From: DASSJT01 sp963715025
GTDB lineage: Bacteria > Actinomycetota > Actinomycetes > Actinomycetales > Dermatophilaceae
Length of the DNA stretch: 64,000 nucleotides
Direction: 5' to 3'
Assembly: GCA_963715025.1 (NCBI GenBank)
Contig: CAVQQQ010000008.1
Coordinates: forward strand, 62,001-126,000
The position numbers were made by a program, and so were the translations under genes. Shown in pieces: positions 62,867 to 64,000 of the stretch. The notes beneath the pieces are model-generated. The model ran no database searches. It had not been told where the DNA came from and was given only the letters and a program-made list of their open reading frames with translations. The number at the start of each line of letters is the position of its first letter. The stretch's first letter is position 1.

Positions 62867-63253
62867 GGCCCTTCATGCTGCCGCACGCCAATGCCATGAT
62901 GGGGGCAGCGTGCAAGGTGACGAAGTCCACTGCCCCTGACTGGATTCCCCTAGCCACGAACCACAGCGAAGGCGGTCACGCATACGCAACGAGGAACCAG
63001 GTGGCCATGCCCACGAGGACGATGGGACTTGGTCGCTTGTGCATCTCCCGTCGATAGACCTAGAAGCCCCGGGCGACCGAAGCCGCCGTGGCCTGGACAA
63101 CGGTCACCGTTGCGGTCATCGTCGACAGCTCAACCTCCCAATGTGCCCCTAAGGGCGAGCTGAACCGAGTCGGACCAGGTTGTCCGCGACCACCACTTCA
63201 GGCCAATGCGCAGACCGCGTGGTCACGGTCCGCCGTCGGGCTGGCGATCGACA
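62867..63253. other. Gene-free stretch
   Basis: About 390 bases between the MerR gene and the GH13 pseudogene, which converge on it. A short reverse frame near 62975-63050 (MHKRPSPIVLVGMATWFLVA YA) might be a small membrane peptide, but support is slight. Confidence 0.35.
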
Positions 63254-64000
63254 TCAGCCGCGCCCTGTGACAATCCGCGCCGTGGTCTCCCCATCGAGTT
63301 CTCCGTCAGCGAGCAACGGCTGCGAGCTGAGGACCACCTTGCCCGCCGGGAGGGTCAGCGGCGCCGTCGCGAAGTTGGTGACCACCGTCCAGCCTGTGCC
63401 CGTGTGAACCGAAGCGCCTCTGACCGGTCGATGTCTGCCCATGCCACGTCATCGCCGTCATTGTCGCGAAGCATCTGGCGTCGGACCTGCAGTGCGGTCC
63501 GGTACAGGTCGAGTGTCGAACCAGGGTCCTCCTCTTCGGCCGCGACGGCGTACCGAGCGAACCAGTCCGGCTGGGGCAGATGAGCGGGCCCGGCGCCGAA
63601 GCCAAGGACGGCCCCGCAGTGGTCCAGGGAATCAGGACACGGCAGCCATCACGCCCTTGGTTTGGTGGTTCGTGCGCTCCCACGTGGGGTCTTGCAGCCG
63701 TTCGCGCGGGATGGTGGCCACCTCGCGCAGACCGAGCTCCTCGCCCTGTTGATGATCGCCCGGAAAGCCTCGGCCGACCAGGGCGCCCGGAGCAGGTCGA
63801 AGTTGAAGGCCTGGCCCAACCTTCCGGGGAGGCGTATCGGCGGCGGCGCTCGGCTGGCACCCAGGCCTCCGCGACCGCCATCCGGGGAGGATCGTAGCTG
63901 TCGAAAAGCCGCCTCTACTCGGTAGATCTCGTGAACCTGGTCGCGGTCGTAGAAGCGGTGGCTGCCGTCCAGCGGAATGTCGGCCGTGACCTCGAGATGG
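63254..64000 (-). pseudogene. GH13 alpha-glucosidase, frameshifted, cut by window edge
   Basis: In several reverse frames: DIPLDGSHRFYDRDQVHEIY, MAVAEAWVPAERRRRYASPE, GQAFNFDLLRAPWSAEAFRA, LPQPDWFARYAVAAEEEDPG, then DLYRTALQVRRQMLRDNDGD and GWTVVTNFATAPLTLPAGKV to a stop at 63254. This is the C-terminal half of an oligo-1,6/alpha-glucosidase-type enzyme, with the catalytic acid Glu in VAEAWVP. At least four frame changes are needed in 750 bases, so it is decayed. The 5' part lies outside the window. Confidence 0.75.

Overview
The window is high-GC actinobacterial chromosome (GC near 70% by eye). The intact half, about 35-60 kb, carries galU, a MoeA-family glp gene, moaC, a MogA/MoaB gene, rimJ and a sepX/glpR-type membrane gene, followed by 5-FCL, penicillin acylase, an fmdB-type gene, mtnP, a SAF-domain gene and mscL. 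That set suggests a Micrococcales-like actinobacterium, possibly Intrasporangiaceae; the family guess is an inference from gene order, not a search result.

There are three regions. (1) 1-35.2 kb is accessory DNA ending at tRNA-Ala(CGC). It holds metabolic and resistance genes (PaaI thioesterase, arginase family, Hsp20, Kup, a TetR/secreted-protein pair, an HxlR-MFS-methyltransferase cassette, a WS/DGAT acyltransferase, SDR, MDR and VOC proteins). These lie among broken elements: IS3 and IS30 nested in an integrase, a truncated IS110 plus a decayed second IS110 copy, two related tyrosine recombinases 22 kb apart, and many genes with single-base frameshifts (MBL hydrolase, panB, a Cys-rich peptide, a methyltransferase, ohr). 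An AlpA-like excisionase and an integrase pseudogene sit against the 3' end of the tRNA-Ala, as in an integrative element. (2) 35.3-59.7 kb is the core. All genes read through without frameshifts and are tightly packed. It contains the Moco/division cluster, an 882-aa Ntn hydrolase, a CPA1 antiporter, mtnP, mscL, a 1412-aa DUF4011 helicase with a C-terminal nuclease-like domain, a globin, an MFS protein, and an unusual group of an acetoacetate-decarboxylase-like gene diverging from an SDR and a 688-aa protein whose C-terminal half looks like cyanobacterial acyl-ACP reductase. (3) After tRNA-Arg(CCU), 60-64 kb is again accessory-like: a MerR-controlled drug ABC transporter whose permease has two frameshifts, and a broken GH13 alpha-glucosidase at the window edge.

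The two most interesting signals are the 688-aa reductase fusion with its neighbours, a possible fatty-aldehyde or fatty-alcohol route, and a DNA word, GTATGCCG/CGGCATAC. I count the 8-mer 16 times in the 24-kb core (its 7-mer core 18 times) against 2 and 3 in the other ~40 kb. It occurs on both strands, in all reading frames (forcing rare codons such as ATA) and between genes, which points to selection on the DNA itself. Frameshift calls come from reading frames by hand and cannot be separated here from assembly errors.
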